From Crambe crambe (taxonomy: Eukaryota; Porifera; Demospongiae; Poecilosclerida; Crambeidae), in the NCBI GenBank assembly GCA_963924555.1, contig OZ004586.1, positions 2,624,501 to 2,688,500 on the forward strand: a stretch of DNA of 64,000 nucleotides, read 5' to 3'. The stretch's first letter is position 1. Each line of letters starts with the position of its first letter. Below are positions 12,430-24,428 of this stretch, one piece after another. The notes below the pieces were generated by a model. The model did not search any database. It worked only from the letters and a program-made list of their open reading frames with translations, and was not told where the DNA came from. The position numbers and the translations under genes are program-made.

Positions 12430-13515
12430 TTCCTAGGGCTATAGGGACCAGTCAGTGATATGGGGCCCCCTCAATTTTCCAAGCTTCCTAGCAAAATAAA
12501 AGCGTTTGCTATAGGGACCAGTCAGTGATATGGGGCTCCCTCAATTTTCCAAGCTTCCTAGCAAAATAAAAGCTTTTGCTATAGGGACCAGACTCCAGTC
12601 AGTGATATGGGGACCCCTCAATTTTCCAAGCTTCCTAGCAAAATAAAAGCTTTTGCTATAGGGACCAGACTCCAGTCAGTGATATGGGGACCCCTCAATT
12701 TTCCAAGCTTCCTAGCAAAATAAAAGCTTTTGCTATAGGGACCATCAGTGACATGGGGCTCCCTCAATTTTCCTAGCAAAATAAAAGCTATAGGGACAGT
12801 CAGTGATATGGGGCTCCCTCAATTTTCCAAGCTTCCTAGCAAAATAAAAGCTATAGGGACCAGTCAGTGATATGGGGCTCCCTCAATTTTCCAAGCTTCC
12901 TAGCAAAATAAAAGTGTTTGCTATAGGGACCAGTCAGTGATATGGGGCCCCCCTCAATTTTCCAAGCTTCCTAGCAAAATAAAAGCTTTTGCTATAGGGA
13001 CCAGTCAGTGATATGGGGCTCCCTCAATTTTCCAAGCTTCCTAGCAAAATAAAAGCTATAGGGACCAGTCAGTGATATGGGCCCCCCTCAATTTTCCAAG
13101 CTTCCTAGCAAATAAAAGCTTTTGCTATAGGGACCAGTCAGTGATATGGGGCTCCCTCAATTTTCCAAGCTTCCTAGCAAAATAAAAGCTTTTGCTATAG
13201 GGACCAGACTCCAGTCAATGATATGGGGACCCCTCAATTTTCCAAGCTTCCTAGCAAAATAAAAGCTTTTGCTATAGGGACCATCAGTGATATGGGGCTC
13301 CCTCAATTTTCCTAGCAAAATAAAAGCTATAGGGACAGTCAGTGATATGGGGCTCCCTCAATTTTCCAAGCTTCCTAGCAAAATAAGCTATAGGGACCAG
13401 TCAGTGATATGGGGCTCTCTCAATTTTCCAAGCTTCCTAGCAAAATAAAAGCTGTCAGAGATATGGGGCTCCCTCAGTTTTCCAAGCTTCCTAACAAAAT
13501 AAAAGCTTATGGTGT
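12430..13515. repeat. ~60-70-bp satellite inside Y1
   Basis: About 16-17 tandem units reading GGGACCAGTCAGTGATATGG, then a CTCAATTTTCCAAGCTTCCT core and GCAAAATAAAAGC. Units differ by deletion of TTTTG or AAGCTTCC and by GGGGCTCC/GGGGCCCC/GGGGACCC. The GGGGCCCC part echoes the element's terminal repeats, so the satellite probably grew from a TIR-proximal segment. Confidence 0.9.
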
Positions 13516-13589
13516 CCGAATATTGTCCTCCCAAAATTTGTCCCAGTGGACAATTTTCACCAGTGAATAATTCACTGTCCCCCCTCAGT

Positions 13590-13965
13590 GAATAATGAAA
13601 TCCTCAAGGCTGAAGAATTGTCACTGCATGGATGCAAGAGAGAGATTGGTAGTTTTCTCCAGTCTAGCTATAGACATCTCAGACTACATCTGCTTCTCTA
13701 CAAATGCAACTAGGGCAGCATCGAACAACAAACTGGAGTACAAGTTTAATTGCACAATCGTGGGCCGCCACTTCTATTTCAGCAGAATATCACGGCTGTG
13801 GAACTCAATGCCTCAAGTGAATCTTGAAAAGTCATTCAAAGCTCAACTTTTACAGTTTTCATGGCACATTTCATGAACAACTTTAATCAAGCCAGGCTAT
13901 GTACATATCATTATATTCTGTCCTTGCTCAACATGCCATTTGACTAATCCTTAACCTACTAATAG
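13590..13965 (+). pseudogene. LINE 3'-end remnant inside Y1
   Basis: The frame 13595-13876 contains GRHFYFSRISRLWNSMP followed by a F/L/W-rich C-terminus and, in a shifted frame, CPCSTCHL. This is the usual C-terminal tail of animal non-LTR retrotransposon reverse transcriptase ORFs (F-x-R-x-x-x-x-W-N-x-L/M-P). The same piece is in Y2 (29815-30150). Its presence in both shows that the LINE inserted before Y duplicated. Confidence 0.6.
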
Positions 13966-14682
13966 TCACTACAAATTTTTATTTTTATACTAGTAGTTCT
14001 CTAAGTTACAACCTTTGTACATACTTCACTTCACTTTATTTTATTTCCAGCTTCACCAGCACGTGGTGTTAGTCTGGCAACATGTTTCACTATGCTTTAG
14101 TTCTGTAGCACCAAACTCTTTATCAATAACATGTTGAGAAGTCAAAAAAAATCACCTTGGAAGAAGCATGGAAGAAGCGTGGTAAAACTCTAGCTATATG
14201 TCACGTGCTAGATGAGAAAATGTCATCTTGGTCCACAATTAACTGGATAGTTCTACCACAAAATAGCTATCTAGCTAGGTGAGGTTCCCTATTTTCTACT
14301 CAGTAAGCTGTGTCACATAACACTAGAAAAGTATCTCAGTCTGTATGGTCAGCGTCACAGAGTCTATGAAGCAAGTCAGAAAATTCACACTCGATCGTGG
14401 TTATAATACTCCAACTGACTCTAACACACCATTAGAATGCTGTATAGCTATGAGGAATCTATATAGAAACTATGTATCTTTGCCTCTTGTATGCAATGCA
14501 TACCAGCTAGCCCAAGTCAATGGCGCCTACCTCACATGGTTAGCCCCCTGAAACTCATGGCAGCTAGCTATGCATGCCTAGATGAACAGGGCAGGCACGC
14601 ATAAACCTAGTGTCTCTAGGGGCTAACTCCAAGAAGCTCTGCCCACCAAATCAACACATCAGCCTAGCGCCTATAGCAATTT

Positions 14683-14810
14683 TTATATGCTGCAGTTTTG
14701 TGGATCTTCCTCCTCCTCATTCTTAGACTGCTTGTCATAGCCATCAGGATACACTCCACCTGTCAAGTACTCTTTTGATGGCTGTGTAGGAATACTGACA
14801 TAGCTAGCTG
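14683..14810 (-). other. exon-like stretch carried by Y1 (C-terminal tail of an unknown protein)
   Basis: Minus-strand frame: an acceptor-like AG before CTAGCTATGTC, then YVSIPTQPSKEYLTGGVYPD and an acidic end, closed by TAA at 14683-14685. The composition resembles a receptor cytoplasmic tail with two Tyr. Y2 keeps the same frame (about 30860-30985). It could be a captured host exon, but with only one exon and no known homologue this is tentative. Confidence 0.3.
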
Positions 14811-14964
14811 CTATTCCCAGCTGATTGCCAGCACGCGTGCGTGGGCCCCATTTCACTGGGGGAGCCCCAAAATACTAGCGCTTTGAGGCCCCCCTGGGGG
14901 CCCCATATCACGGGGGGCCCCATATCGCTCCTACACCGGAACAATAGCCACTGCGTTAAAAATT

Positions 14965-16087
14965 ATGGATATTGACGATGATACAAGATATAACATTCAT
15001 GAAAATGAATGCTATGCAGCTGTGACGATTCCCTCAGTTAATAGAGAAGAAAAAAAGGAAGTTTTCTCAAAGAAGAAATGCTTCTGCACTATATTGATTG
15101 CAGTTGCAATCATTGCATTTATTATTGCATTCATTATCTGCTTTGTATTAGCCTTCATTGAGATTTCAAGTTTGAAGAGTACTTCCACTGCTCAGTTTTC
15201 ACTGCAGTATGAAACTATTCAACAAAATTTAATGTTGAATACTTCTTTCGATCTGTCAAATCAGAAATTATTATATTCTGCACTGGAGAACAGAACCCAG
15301 GAATTAATAAAGATTTCACTATCAGGATTGCATCCAAGTTATCCTGCAGCTTCATGTGCTGTTATTAAGCAGTTTATTCCCTCCTCTCCCTCAGGTCACT
15401 ACTGGATCAGGTCCTCCAATGGGTCTGTTGTGCGTGTGTACTGTGATATGACCAGGTCATGTGGTAACATCACTGGAGGGTGGATGAGAGTGGTTGAGCT
15501 GGATATGAGTAACACATCCCAGCAATGTCCTTCTTCTTGGAATATGGCTTCCTCACCTGCAAGATCGTGCTTTGCTTCCACACCTAGAACCTGCCCAGGA
15601 ACAGTTTTTTCTACTCTAGGATTGACTTAGTCACATTTGTGGGCGAACCATAGGATACAGTACTGGCACTACAGATGCCTTTGCTGAAATATTCAACTTC
15701 AGAAATTCTCCGAGCATTGATGAGCCGTACGTGGATGGTATCAGTGTGACTCATGGATCACCACGACAACACATTTGGAGCTTCGGTGCAGGTTATGGTT
15801 ATTATCTCTTCCGCTGTCCTTGTGATAATCCTAACCATACTCTCAATCAAGCTCCCTATCCACCTTCTTATGTTGGCAATAACTACTTCTGTGATGGTAA
15901 CTACAATGGTGCATTGTGGGATGCTATGAACTGCACCACCAACTGCTGCACCTTCAACAATCCTCCGTGGTTCAGTGTGTCCCTCCCTGCTCCCACCTCT
16001 GATGATATTGAAGTGAGAATCTGTGGTGATGAGAATCCTGAGAATGAGAATATCCTTCTAAGCGTTCTGCAGTTGTATGTGCAGTAA
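14965..16087 (+). pseudogene. fibrinogen-like type II membrane protein, copy 1 (frameshifted)
   Basis: ATG 14965, 26 bp after Y1. Residues 1-45 are cytoplasmic and acidic/basic, residues about 46-70 a strong membrane helix, then a helical stalk, then a fibrinogen-type N-subdomain: C-A-V-I-K-Q-F, GHYWIRSSNGSVVRVYCDMT, GGWMRV. The frame stops at 15630. The downstream frame 15634-16087 continues the same fold (VDGISVTHGSPRQHIWSFGA, many Cys, ends VLQLYVQ). Comparison with the minus-strand copy suggests loss of 2 nt near 15628. The position of the intron in copy 2 (after FGVGLRG) is uninterrupted here. Confidence 0.7.
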
Positions 16088-16089
16088 TT

Positions 16090-16980
16090 TCAGTCCTTCC
16101 TTTTAGACCTAGCTATAATAACTATCACTATATACTGGCATTCACTGCATGATTACTGTAAAGATAATTAGCTAGTGTATGTGTGACTTAAATCTTGAAT
16201 TTTGTATCACCAATAGCTAATCTGTTTTTTTTTTCAGTTGGAAGAATAACTATTATTGTGGTGATTAATCATCAGGAGGGATGGAAAGTGCCTCCATTTT
16301 TATTATGCATTAGTAAACCAGTAAGTACACTCTTTGTGGGCAAGACTCATGTGCAAGGAAAAGGCTTGTTCATCTGGCTCACCTCCTTACCCAAAGGGGA
16401 ATTTAGGGATGTGCCTTTGTTTGTTTGTGATATGACAATGAACTTCATGACTTCACAGCTACCCTCTTAACTGAAGTGTGTCATAATGTATCTACAGAAC
16501 CCCCATTCCAACCATTGCAAGAAGGGATTTTCAATTATTGAACTGCTAACACCTACTCTGAAGCGAGGCTTGATATCAAAAGCTATAGAGGATTCTGGAA
16601 CAAGGCCAGGATGCATACGTTAGGGGTTTCAAACCAATGAACAAGAAAAGAAGAGAGAGTACAATCATAGAGTCCAGGGAGTAGAGGCCGGTGTGTTCAC
16701 CCCCCCCCAGATAGTAATCTCCACCTCTAAGGGGGAGGGGAAGAAAGAGAGCCTGGTACACACTGATCATAAAATTCACATGCAACTTCTGCCGCCCAGC
16801 GCGTTATCTCATTGGGCCAATGTGACTAATACCTTATCTGTCCTTCACTTGCTCAAATTGGATGAGGAAGGGAGGCTATTTTTATTATTTATTATACTAA
16901 AGGGTGATGTGTTGAAGTGAGTGAGCTTTTAGACTCCAAATTATAGCAATGGCGACAATGAGCAAGATACAAATAGAAAA
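16090..16980. other. no gene recognised
   Basis: Several short frames overlap on both strands without domains. A C-tract lies at 16700-16709 and a purine-rich stretch at 16725-16755. Nothing else is supported. Confidence 0.4.
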
Positions 16981-16984
16981 GAGT

Positions 16985-17490
16985 GAGAGTTAAAAGGTTG
17001 AACATCTTGAACATGGACACAAGTAGCTATAATGATAGCTGCAAGTTGATGTAGAGAGAAAATTATTCCAGATAAAAAGTTTGCATTTAGCTAATAGTGG
17101 CAATTGAGAGTTCCAAAGTCTGGGTATTCTGTTAAAGAAAAAGTGTCTCAATCTGTTAGCTGGAGCATACATGGGATAGTTTTATAGTCCAAGTGGACAA
17201 CCTGGTCCCCCTTGTACTGAACTGAACAAAACTGAGCAGGTCAAAATCCTTATTGAGATTGGATACTGCAAAGAGCCTGAGGATATCCTGAAGCTCAAAG
17301 ACATACATGAGAGGAAGCATATTCAGTGCTAACAGGCGACTCTTATAATCAGACTTGAAGTCATTGAGTATGTATTTGGTAGCATGTCTCTGTACACATT
17401 CCAGCATTTCTATGTCTTTAACTAGGTGAGGTCTCCACAATAAAGCAGCTGTGAATGTACCAGACTTATATACTACAAGTGAGCGCAAAA
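16985..17490 (-). pseudogene. LINE reverse-transcriptase C-terminal remnant
   Basis: Minus-strand frames 17488-17156 and 17172-16990, one frameshift apart, read RPHLVKDIEMLECVQRHATK, then L-L-A-L-N-M-L-P-L, then HFFFNRIPRLWNSQLP and a Cys-rich end. This is the conserved region after the RT domain in animal non-LTR elements. The catalytic RT part is absent. It is cut upstream by the half foldback at about 17480. Confidence 0.75.
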
Positions 17491-17755
17491 AATTTCTTCT
17501 AAATAAAAAGTTAAGTAGGGAAAGCCATAAAATATAGCTGCATTATTACTATTCCTATCACTCTCAGCCTTCCTAATTTCAGTAACCACACCTATATCCA
17601 ACTTAAATCCCCACTTCACCCCCTTCAGCAACAAGTGAGTCAAGTAACCATCCATCACCAAACTCAAGAACCACAGCAATATTACCAAAATACTATTCCT
17701 ACTTCACTCCTAGGACGCCTAATAGGAGTGAAGTAGGAATAGTATTTTGTAGGTA
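17478..17755. mobile_element. one-armed copy of the 47.5-kb foldback
   Basis: It starts GTGAGCGCAAAAAATTTCTT and follows the left arm of the element at 47517-47973 through ACTATTCCTATCACT and AGTGAGTCAAGTAACC. It then has only a short inverted return (CTATTCCTACTTCACTCCTA / TAGGAGTGAAGTAGGAATAG). Most of the right arm has been lost. Confidence 0.7.
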
Positions 17756-17759
17756 CATA

Positions 17760-18466
17760 ATGCTGATGATCAACAATTGAAGTGTATTATTCAATATCAA
17801 ACTTTACAGCAACAGCAATGTGTGCATGGCAAATCTACCATACTGATTCCTAAGTATTTTTACTGAAAAATACTCGAGGAATTTAACTTAATACATTAGT
17901 TAGTTAGTTAGCTAAACGGTTTAACTTGAAGACCTGCTTAGCTATGGGAGCCTGAGATCAAAATTCACACTGACAGGTTGGAGGCACTGGCATGGTGAAG
18001 CAGGCCCGTAGCAACTGGTCAGGCCAGTCAGGCCATCATGGCCTGACCACTTTTAAACCTTTGACCCGGTATCATTAGGGCTCACTCAACTATAATGCTA
18101 TTCTCAAATTCTCAAGCACACTGCATGCCCATAATGTATACCTAGCTTTGATATCTATTTATAATGCCCGAATATTAGTAATTTCCTCTTTCTCGAGGTC
18201 TGATGGAGCAGGAGTTTTCAGTTTACTCAAAAGATATAACAGTACTGCTAGTGCTAGAAGCTTCAGGCTCAATTTCTTTCCCAGGCAGGCATCTTTTCTT
18301 TCAGTATCAATATACGTATGGCCACTAATTTTGTTGATCATAAGTTTCTCATCAGATGGTTTTGCTCAGACTGATGCTGGCGGGCGGCATATATAAGCCA
18401 TTATGTCATTATTTTGATAGTTATTTTCTTGGAAAAATCACAGGAGTTGATACAGTCAGGAGTGAT
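17760..18466. other. spacer with dispersed repeat pieces
   Basis: No gene supported. 17971-17998 (GACAGGTTGGAGGCACTGGC) recurs at 47146. GGTCAGGCCAGTCAGGCC near 18018 resembles the end of the hAT-like MITE at 37512-37871. Confidence 0.4.
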
Positions 18467-18470
18467 GCGG

Positions 18471-21400
18471 TGTCATAATTTTTTGGGGACCCCCTAAGAA
18501 TGGGTCCCCGGGTCCCCAAAGGAGTAATATTATGGGGACCCCAACCCCAAAATTTTAGGGACCCCTTTAATATTATGGGGACCCCCCCTTAACTGGGATG
18601 GGGTCCCCAAACTAGTAATATTATGGGGACCCCAACCCAAGATAGATCTCAACATCTCAATGCACACATACAGTAGCTTGAAGAAAACTACAGGATACAT
18701 AGCTAAATTAATGAAATGTTACATAACGTCAGTGCACAAATCACTGCTGACGCTCAGCTAGTAGTACATGATGCGAAGAGCCTGTATAATTATAACATTA
18801 TAACAGACTTGTAGCGATAAACATAATAGCTATAACTAATACCTTTTCATTATCAACACCAAACATGTCCATTATGATACGCTGCAATCCTTGTGGATAC
18901 AACACATCCATGGTATAGGAGAAAAGCTGCATATATGTCCTAAATGATAACCATGTTACTTGAAAAGAAAAAAATACCTTCATATCTTTCTGGCAAAAGA
19001 CTGACACCAGGAAATTAACTGCAGCCTTATACTGTGATGATGTTAGGCAGCTAATCATATTACTTGCGTTCTTTAACTCATCTGTAAATCATAAATTATT
19101 ATTAAGCATACAGCAGCAAAAAATAACTCACTGCATTTCCTAGCTGAGGTGGAGATACACTGTTTACCCTGGGGTATATCATAGTAACTATAATGCTAGC
19201 TACAGTAGTTGGTGATTACTTACATTAGGATCTTTGAGAATTGGAATTAAACGTGCAAACTTGGCAATGAGGTCCTTGGTACTAACTTCTCGCAGCATTC
19301 TCACGGCATCCTCAGTGGAAAAATGAGGTGAACAAGGGAAAGGGGGCCGGTTTTCCTTGTGAGTGTTGCATTTGGAGCAATACCATTTTGAAGAAGGCTC
19401 TTCTTTCAGCTGGACACACTTGAAGTGATACCATCTTTGGCAATGGTCACACTCAATCATATTGGAATCATAGGATTCAATATTCAAACACACACAGAAA
19501 ACATGGATAATAACATGCTTCAATTGACACTGATTCACATTTAATGCAAGGGATGCTGGAAAGGGTGATAGTTTACCATCCATAAAGCATTGCTTCAGGT
19601 GAGAACGCATAGCAGACTGATCAAAGGATATGGTTCTAAGACTTCGTCCCCATGCTGCATAGTATGCAGCTGCAATGCTGAATAAGCCACAGTCAAATGG
19701 ACCATCTTGTTGCTGCATTGGAACAATCGTAACCATAAGCATATCATCCTTGATAGCATCCTTGTATATTTCTGCTAGCTGAGATTGTAGTGATAGTGAT
19801 AATTATGGTTCCAGTTGAAGAGCTATCATAAAGCAAAACTTCTCCATTAGAGTAGGTGCTGGTAACCCAGTGCTCACGTTCACTATCATGATGAATTTGA
19901 ATAGCTGTATAATTTATAATCATTAGCTACATAATATTTACAGCAAATAAAAACACTAACCTCTAACAGAATCACTGTCAATCTGTACTGGACTAAATGA
20001 TGACTGAGACAACAGACTAGTTTGCAGACCCTCCAATGAAGGAAATTCTTCACGTAGAAGCTTATTGGCTGCATGCACATGCTTATCTGTTAGTAGCTTA
20101 TCACTTACTTCCAATATAGACTTCTCCTTTTCATAGAGATCAAGATTACACAGCCAGACTTTGTCTGCCTTCAACTATATATACATGCATGGCACATGCA
20201 TAAAAAAAAATAATGAAATGCATGCATTATTATTATGCTTATTTTTACCTTCATTTTCTTAGGTTTATCAGGAAGCGATGGAAAGCAATGCTCATGTTTT
20301 AGTGATCTTTTCTTGGGGAACTGAGGAGGTGGCTTGATAGACGATCTCTGAATATAATGCTTGAGGCGGTTTATATTGGCAGTCTGCTTTATAACTTTCC
20401 CATTCCATTTGGCCAGTTTGTACACACCTTTGCCCAAGTAACGATGAATGATATAGGGTCCTAGCCAAAGAGGATCCATTTTACCTCCCTTTCTCTGCTT
20501 TTGTGCAGTATTTTGTAACAGGACTTTTGATCCAATAGGTAAAGTAGATGTCTCATGCCTTTTATCATAAGTTTCTTTCTGCTTACACTGGGCTTTTTTA
20601 ATGTTATCTGATGCAATATTAAATGACTTTTCTCTAGAAACAAGCAAGCTGCTCATTAATTTCACTGCGCTTTCAGAATCTTCAACATTCTCAGTTTCAT
20701 CAAGAGGCAATATCTCATTATCAATAGGGAGGCGCATATTCTTCTGATATAGCATATAATACGGCGACTGCTTGATAGAAGACTGACGAGAAGCTCTGTA
20801 TCCCATTAACACAGTATCCAACTTTTCATCCCAGTTCTCTTGAAATTCACCCAAAACTTTTGACAAACAACGTGTTAGAGTTTGGTTGAATCTTTCTGTC
20901 AAACCATTACTTTGTGGATGATAGGCACTAGTAATGCGATGCTCAGTATTAGTTATGGAATACAGCTCTTCAGAGAGTGAATTGACAAATTCTCTGCCCT
21001 GGTCAGTAATAAGAATTTCTGGACATCCCATTCTGCACATAACCTATATACAAAAATATTTTTTAACTATGCTAAATAATTGTCATAGCCATAGCAAACA
21101 CTACAGTTACCTGATATATGAATTTAGCCACATTCATAGCTGTCTTATCTGGTAATGCCCCTGCTTCAGCCCACTTTGTAAAATAATCAGTTAGGGTTAT
21201 GATATATTTATTACCCCTTGAGGTAGTGGCGAGTGGGCCTATCAAATCCATGCCTACTCGTTTCCATAGCTGTGGAGCTACTGGAATTGGATGAAGAACA
21301 CCAGATTCTTTCTGAAGTTTGTAGTTCTTCCTCTGACAACTGTCACAAGAACGCACCTACATACAATTAGTGAACTTGAACACCAGGATGTATTATTATA

Positions 21401-21938
21401 TGCAACTTACATACTGCTTTATATCTCCAGATAGTCCAGGCCAGTAGTACTTAGAATTGATTAAATCTAAGGTCCGACTTTCACCAAGGTGACAGCTATC
21501 ATGAATATTTGAGATAATCCTCTTGCGTTCTTCCAAATTTTCAATTACCAATCATTCAGGGGTGGAATTAGACTCTACAAAAAAGGAGGAAGGCTTTAGC
21601 TACCTAGGCTCATATAGTATGCACTTACTTTTAGTAGGTCCACCAAGATAGACCAACTTGGTTCCCTTGATGCCAAAATACTTAGCTCTCTTCCGGAGAG
21701 CTAGTTTATCAGTTTTCTCAAAGCCATCCGGGTACTGACCGCTCTTAATATAGTGGTATAAAGTAGAATAGGTAAATCTACCTTCTGCAGACATCACTGG
21801 AACAGCAGCAAACCTGTACGGTTCAAGATGAAACGGAGCAGCTGCAATCTCACAGGGGTCCCTAAAAATTTAAAGGGAACCGCATATTTTACGGTCGGGG
21901 GTCCCTTTTTGGTGGGGGATCCCAAAAATTTCATGACA
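18471..21938 (-). mobile_element. complete Ginger1 DNA transposon
   Basis: 3,468 bp. Imperfect terminal inverted repeats begin TGTCATAATTTTTTGGGGAC (left) and TGTCATGAAATTTTTGGGAT (right, inverted). The 4-bp target duplication GCGG is intact at 18467-18470 and 21939-21942. The only gene is the minus-strand integrase-type transposase 21794-18758. GC-rich GGGGACCCC repeats lie just inside the left end. TG...CA termini with a 4-bp GC duplication and a Gypsy-like integrase fit Ginger1; GCGG is a variant of the usual CCGG/CCGT. Confidence 0.88.
18758..21794 (-). pseudogene. Ginger1 transposase: integrase, GPY/F, Ulp1 protease, PHD finger
   Basis: Nine exons by splice motifs: 21794-21629, 21574-21411, 21356-21111, 21043-20249, 20174-19961, 19904-19224, 19081-18978, 18939-18843, 18781-18758. 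Domains in order: N-terminal GQYPDGFEKTDKLALRKRA; HHCC zinc finger (IHDSCH ... CDSC); DDE integrase with D in GMDLIGPL, D in ITDQGREF and E in GLTERFNQ; GPY/F module (WLGPYIIHRYLGKGVYKL); Ulp1-type cysteine protease (HW at 19851-19856, later QQQDGPFDCGLFSIA); PHD finger (C-D-H-C-Q-R-W-Y-H-F, W-Y-C-S-K-C). Lesions: an in-frame TGA at 21552-21554 if the strong acceptor is used, and a frameshift between the Ulp1 His and Cys (about 19780-19810). Integrase residues are intact. It probably no longer makes full-length protein. Confidence 0.8.
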
Positions 21939-21942
21939 GCGG

Positions 21943-23175
21943 TATAGAAATCCAATTATAATGGCCAAATCCTGTAGGTAGAGTAAACTAATGCGGGCGG
22001 GGGATGAGAAACTTGTTAGTGGCCTATACTAAAAATGTTGACCTAGATGTTGCTAAGTCAATGCTGACTGGCTGCAGCAGCTGTGTTGCTACATTTTATT
22101 CATCATGTCATGCATGTCAAAATGGAATCAACAAAACAATTAAAATGCTAGATGTTGCAGCTGTGTGCATGTTATTCATCATAGTTAAAATGCTGACTTT
22201 AGATGTTGCTAAGTAAATGCTGACTGGTTGCAGCAGCTGTGCACATGCAAGGGCATCAAGCCCAAAGCAGCAAGAGGACATGCAACTGCTGTAGATTCTG
22301 AAATATAAATTGGTACTATATTTAGCTACAGTTTACTGCAGTAAATGGACATATTATTATGCTGACAAGAGCCTACCATGTACTAAGCTATTTAACATTT
22401 ACACTAGCTATGCCGTCTATGTATAAAACATTGGCCTTCTTGCCACTTCGCAACTCAATGCACCCTTGGTGCATGTTATTCATCATGTCATGCATGTCAA
22501 AAGGGAATCAGCAAGTTGCCCAGTCACTGCTCAAAATTTTACCTATAGCAACACACCTAAAATGTTCACCAGCATAATTTATGCAGCCCTAGTGAGTATT
22601 ATTGTGTAGCCACACCCATTTCACTTGACCACACCCACATCCTGGCCTAATCATTATTCTTTCTACGGGGCTGTGAACTTGTGAAGTGAGCAAACTATAC
22701 AGAGCTAAGTACTGACTATGTGTAGGATGAGAATCTGTACTGAGGAATGACTGAAACACCATCTGACCAGAAGAAATAGCTAGCTAAATTATAGGATAGG
22801 TGTGGGTATTATGAGTCAGCTAAGTATTGTTGCTCTTTTCTTGGAAATGGACTATCTTAGAATGCTGAAAATTGATCCAGATATAAAATAGGTTATGTAG
22901 AACTAATGTGTGGAGAAAGTGATTTATCTTGTAGATAGGAGTCATAATCTTACATAACACACTCAGGAAGGTATTATGAGTCATAGGTATGAATTATGAG
23001 TCGCTGGCTTGATTTTTGTCTCTAAGAATTGATAATGTAACTAAAATTTCTACTAAACAAAAATAATAACCTTAGATTACTTTAAAATTTATTTTTTACT
23101 CCATCTTGTAGCATCATTGCTTCCCTGGGTTTTTAAAATTCAGATTGGTCACAATTATACCCATTTTTAAACTTC
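21943..23175. repeat. spacer with imperfect direct repeats
   Basis: AAATGTTGACCTAGATGTTG at 22033 returns as AAATGCTGACTTTAGATGTT at 22188, each followed by GCAGCAGCTGTG. TTATTCATCATGTCATGCAT at 22097 returns at 22478. The units are 120-380 bp apart and look like remains of a longer tandem repeat. No gene from 22560 to 23175. Confidence 0.55.
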
Positions 23176-23179
23176 TTAT

Positions 23180-23720
23180 GTTCCAAAAAAAATGAATAAT
23201 GGCAGAGTTAATCTCTTAAAAGTAACTAGTGACTGAGTCTGCAGTGCATCTGCTGGGAGATTGTTCCAGCATGTTGAAACACTGTTGACAGTAAAAGATA
23301 TTTTGGAAGCATTGTGGTTGAAGGAACTGGTTAAGCAGACAATCATCCCTATCAATTTTACGAATAAAGACATCACTCGGGAAGTAAAGCAGACCTGCAT
23401 GTATTTTGAACAGGGTGCATTGCTTCAGAAACATTTTTCGGTTTCTCAGAGTAGGCAGTCCAGCTTTGTCTAGGAGATCATCGTAGCCACAATCCCACTG
23501 ACGCATGCAGACACATCCTCAATGCAAACTTCTGGCCTTTTTCCAGTTTTGCAATATTTTTGACAAGGTGAGGGTGAGCAGCATATTCCAGGTGAGGACG
23601 GACCATATTGATATACAACTGTAGAAGACCCTCATTATCCATATTCCCATAAAACCTCCGGTAGAGTAGGCCAATTAGCTTTCTAGCCTTCATACACGTA
23701 ATCAACATGCTGCGACCATG
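23180..23720 (-). pseudogene. LINE reverse-transcriptase remnant 2
   Basis: Minus-strand frames read KARKLIGLLYRRFYGNMDNE, then LYINMVRPHLEYA-H-PHLVKNIAKLEKGQK. After a frameshift come the RQWDCGYDDLLDKAGLPTLR block and a C-terminal SVSTCWNNLP motif. The order matches the region after the RT catalytic domain of animal non-LTR elements. Two frameshifts; no catalytic motif is present. Confidence 0.75.
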
Positions 23721-23724
23721 AGAG

Positions 23725-24428
23725 ATCAGATGTTAATAATACACCCAGGTACTTGAAGGAAGTAACATGCTGTAGACTTAGATTGTTTAAAACAAATTGT
23801 GGCGGTTTCAGCCGTTACGCTTCCTTGACATTGAAGTTGTGCATTGTGTAGTCTTTATAATAGTATGTTTATAGCTTCACAGTTGCTTTGATGTAACTTC
23901 AGACCTATGTGCACGAAGTTACTGTATTATCGGTGATGCTTGAAAACCCCAAGCACCCCCACACTCTAAGTGAACAGATGGGCCAGCCCAGCACTCAATC
24001 CATGGAACAGACTTCAGATAAGATACAAACTATTAAGACTCTGCTCACCCTGCCTGTTCACAGCTGCAGTATATTGGATCAATGACTGTATGTGTTTACT
24101 ATGAATGGACTGTTATACATGTAGCTAATTAATGATCTGATATTCTGCTTAGCTATAATGTGCATAGTTTCTCTATAATTATGTATAGACAGATTGACCT
24201 ACCTAAATGGGGTATAGAGTCCAAAAGAGCTAATTATAAATTGTGCATAGCTAGTTACATCATTCAGGTTAATGTAGTACATGCTGCTTATATGGATAGC
24301 TACTATGATTGTGATAATGTAGTCATGCTTTAGTCAAAAAGGGGCTCATATAAAAATAATATTGAGTAAGCTACATAGTTTCATTGTTTGTGAGTTCAAA
24401 TTTACAAACAAGCCTAATTAATGGCTTT
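23725..24428. other. no gene recognised
   Basis: AT-rich sequence downstream of the LINE piece. No ORF with a recognisable motif and no clear inverted repeat. Confidence 0.4.

Larger units (their letters stand above)
12313..14935. mobile_element. Ginger1-like non-autonomous element Y1
   Basis: 2,623 bp, termini TGTAGTAG...CTACA with subterminal GGGGCCCCCC-rich inverted repeats, CCGG on each side. TG...CA ends and CCGG duplications are the published signature of Ginger1 transposons (Bao, Kapitonov and Jurka 2010). The interior is a satellite block, a LINE 3' piece, a region shared with Y2, and an exon-like stretch at 14683-14810. It encodes no integrase. Y2 (28843-31134) is a near-identical sister differing mostly in satellite length. 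Confidence 0.85.

Noticed and set aside
14345..14551. 68-codon frame present in both Y1 and Y2 (30511-30717)
   Set aside because: The two elements are nearly identical overall, so conservation of the frame is not evidence of coding. No domain is recognised.
19200..21794. An LTR retrotransposon instead of a DNA transposon
   Set aside because: No LTRs, reverse transcriptase, protease or RNase H are present. TIRs, a 4-bp duplication, introns and Ulp1/PHD domains fit Ginger1.
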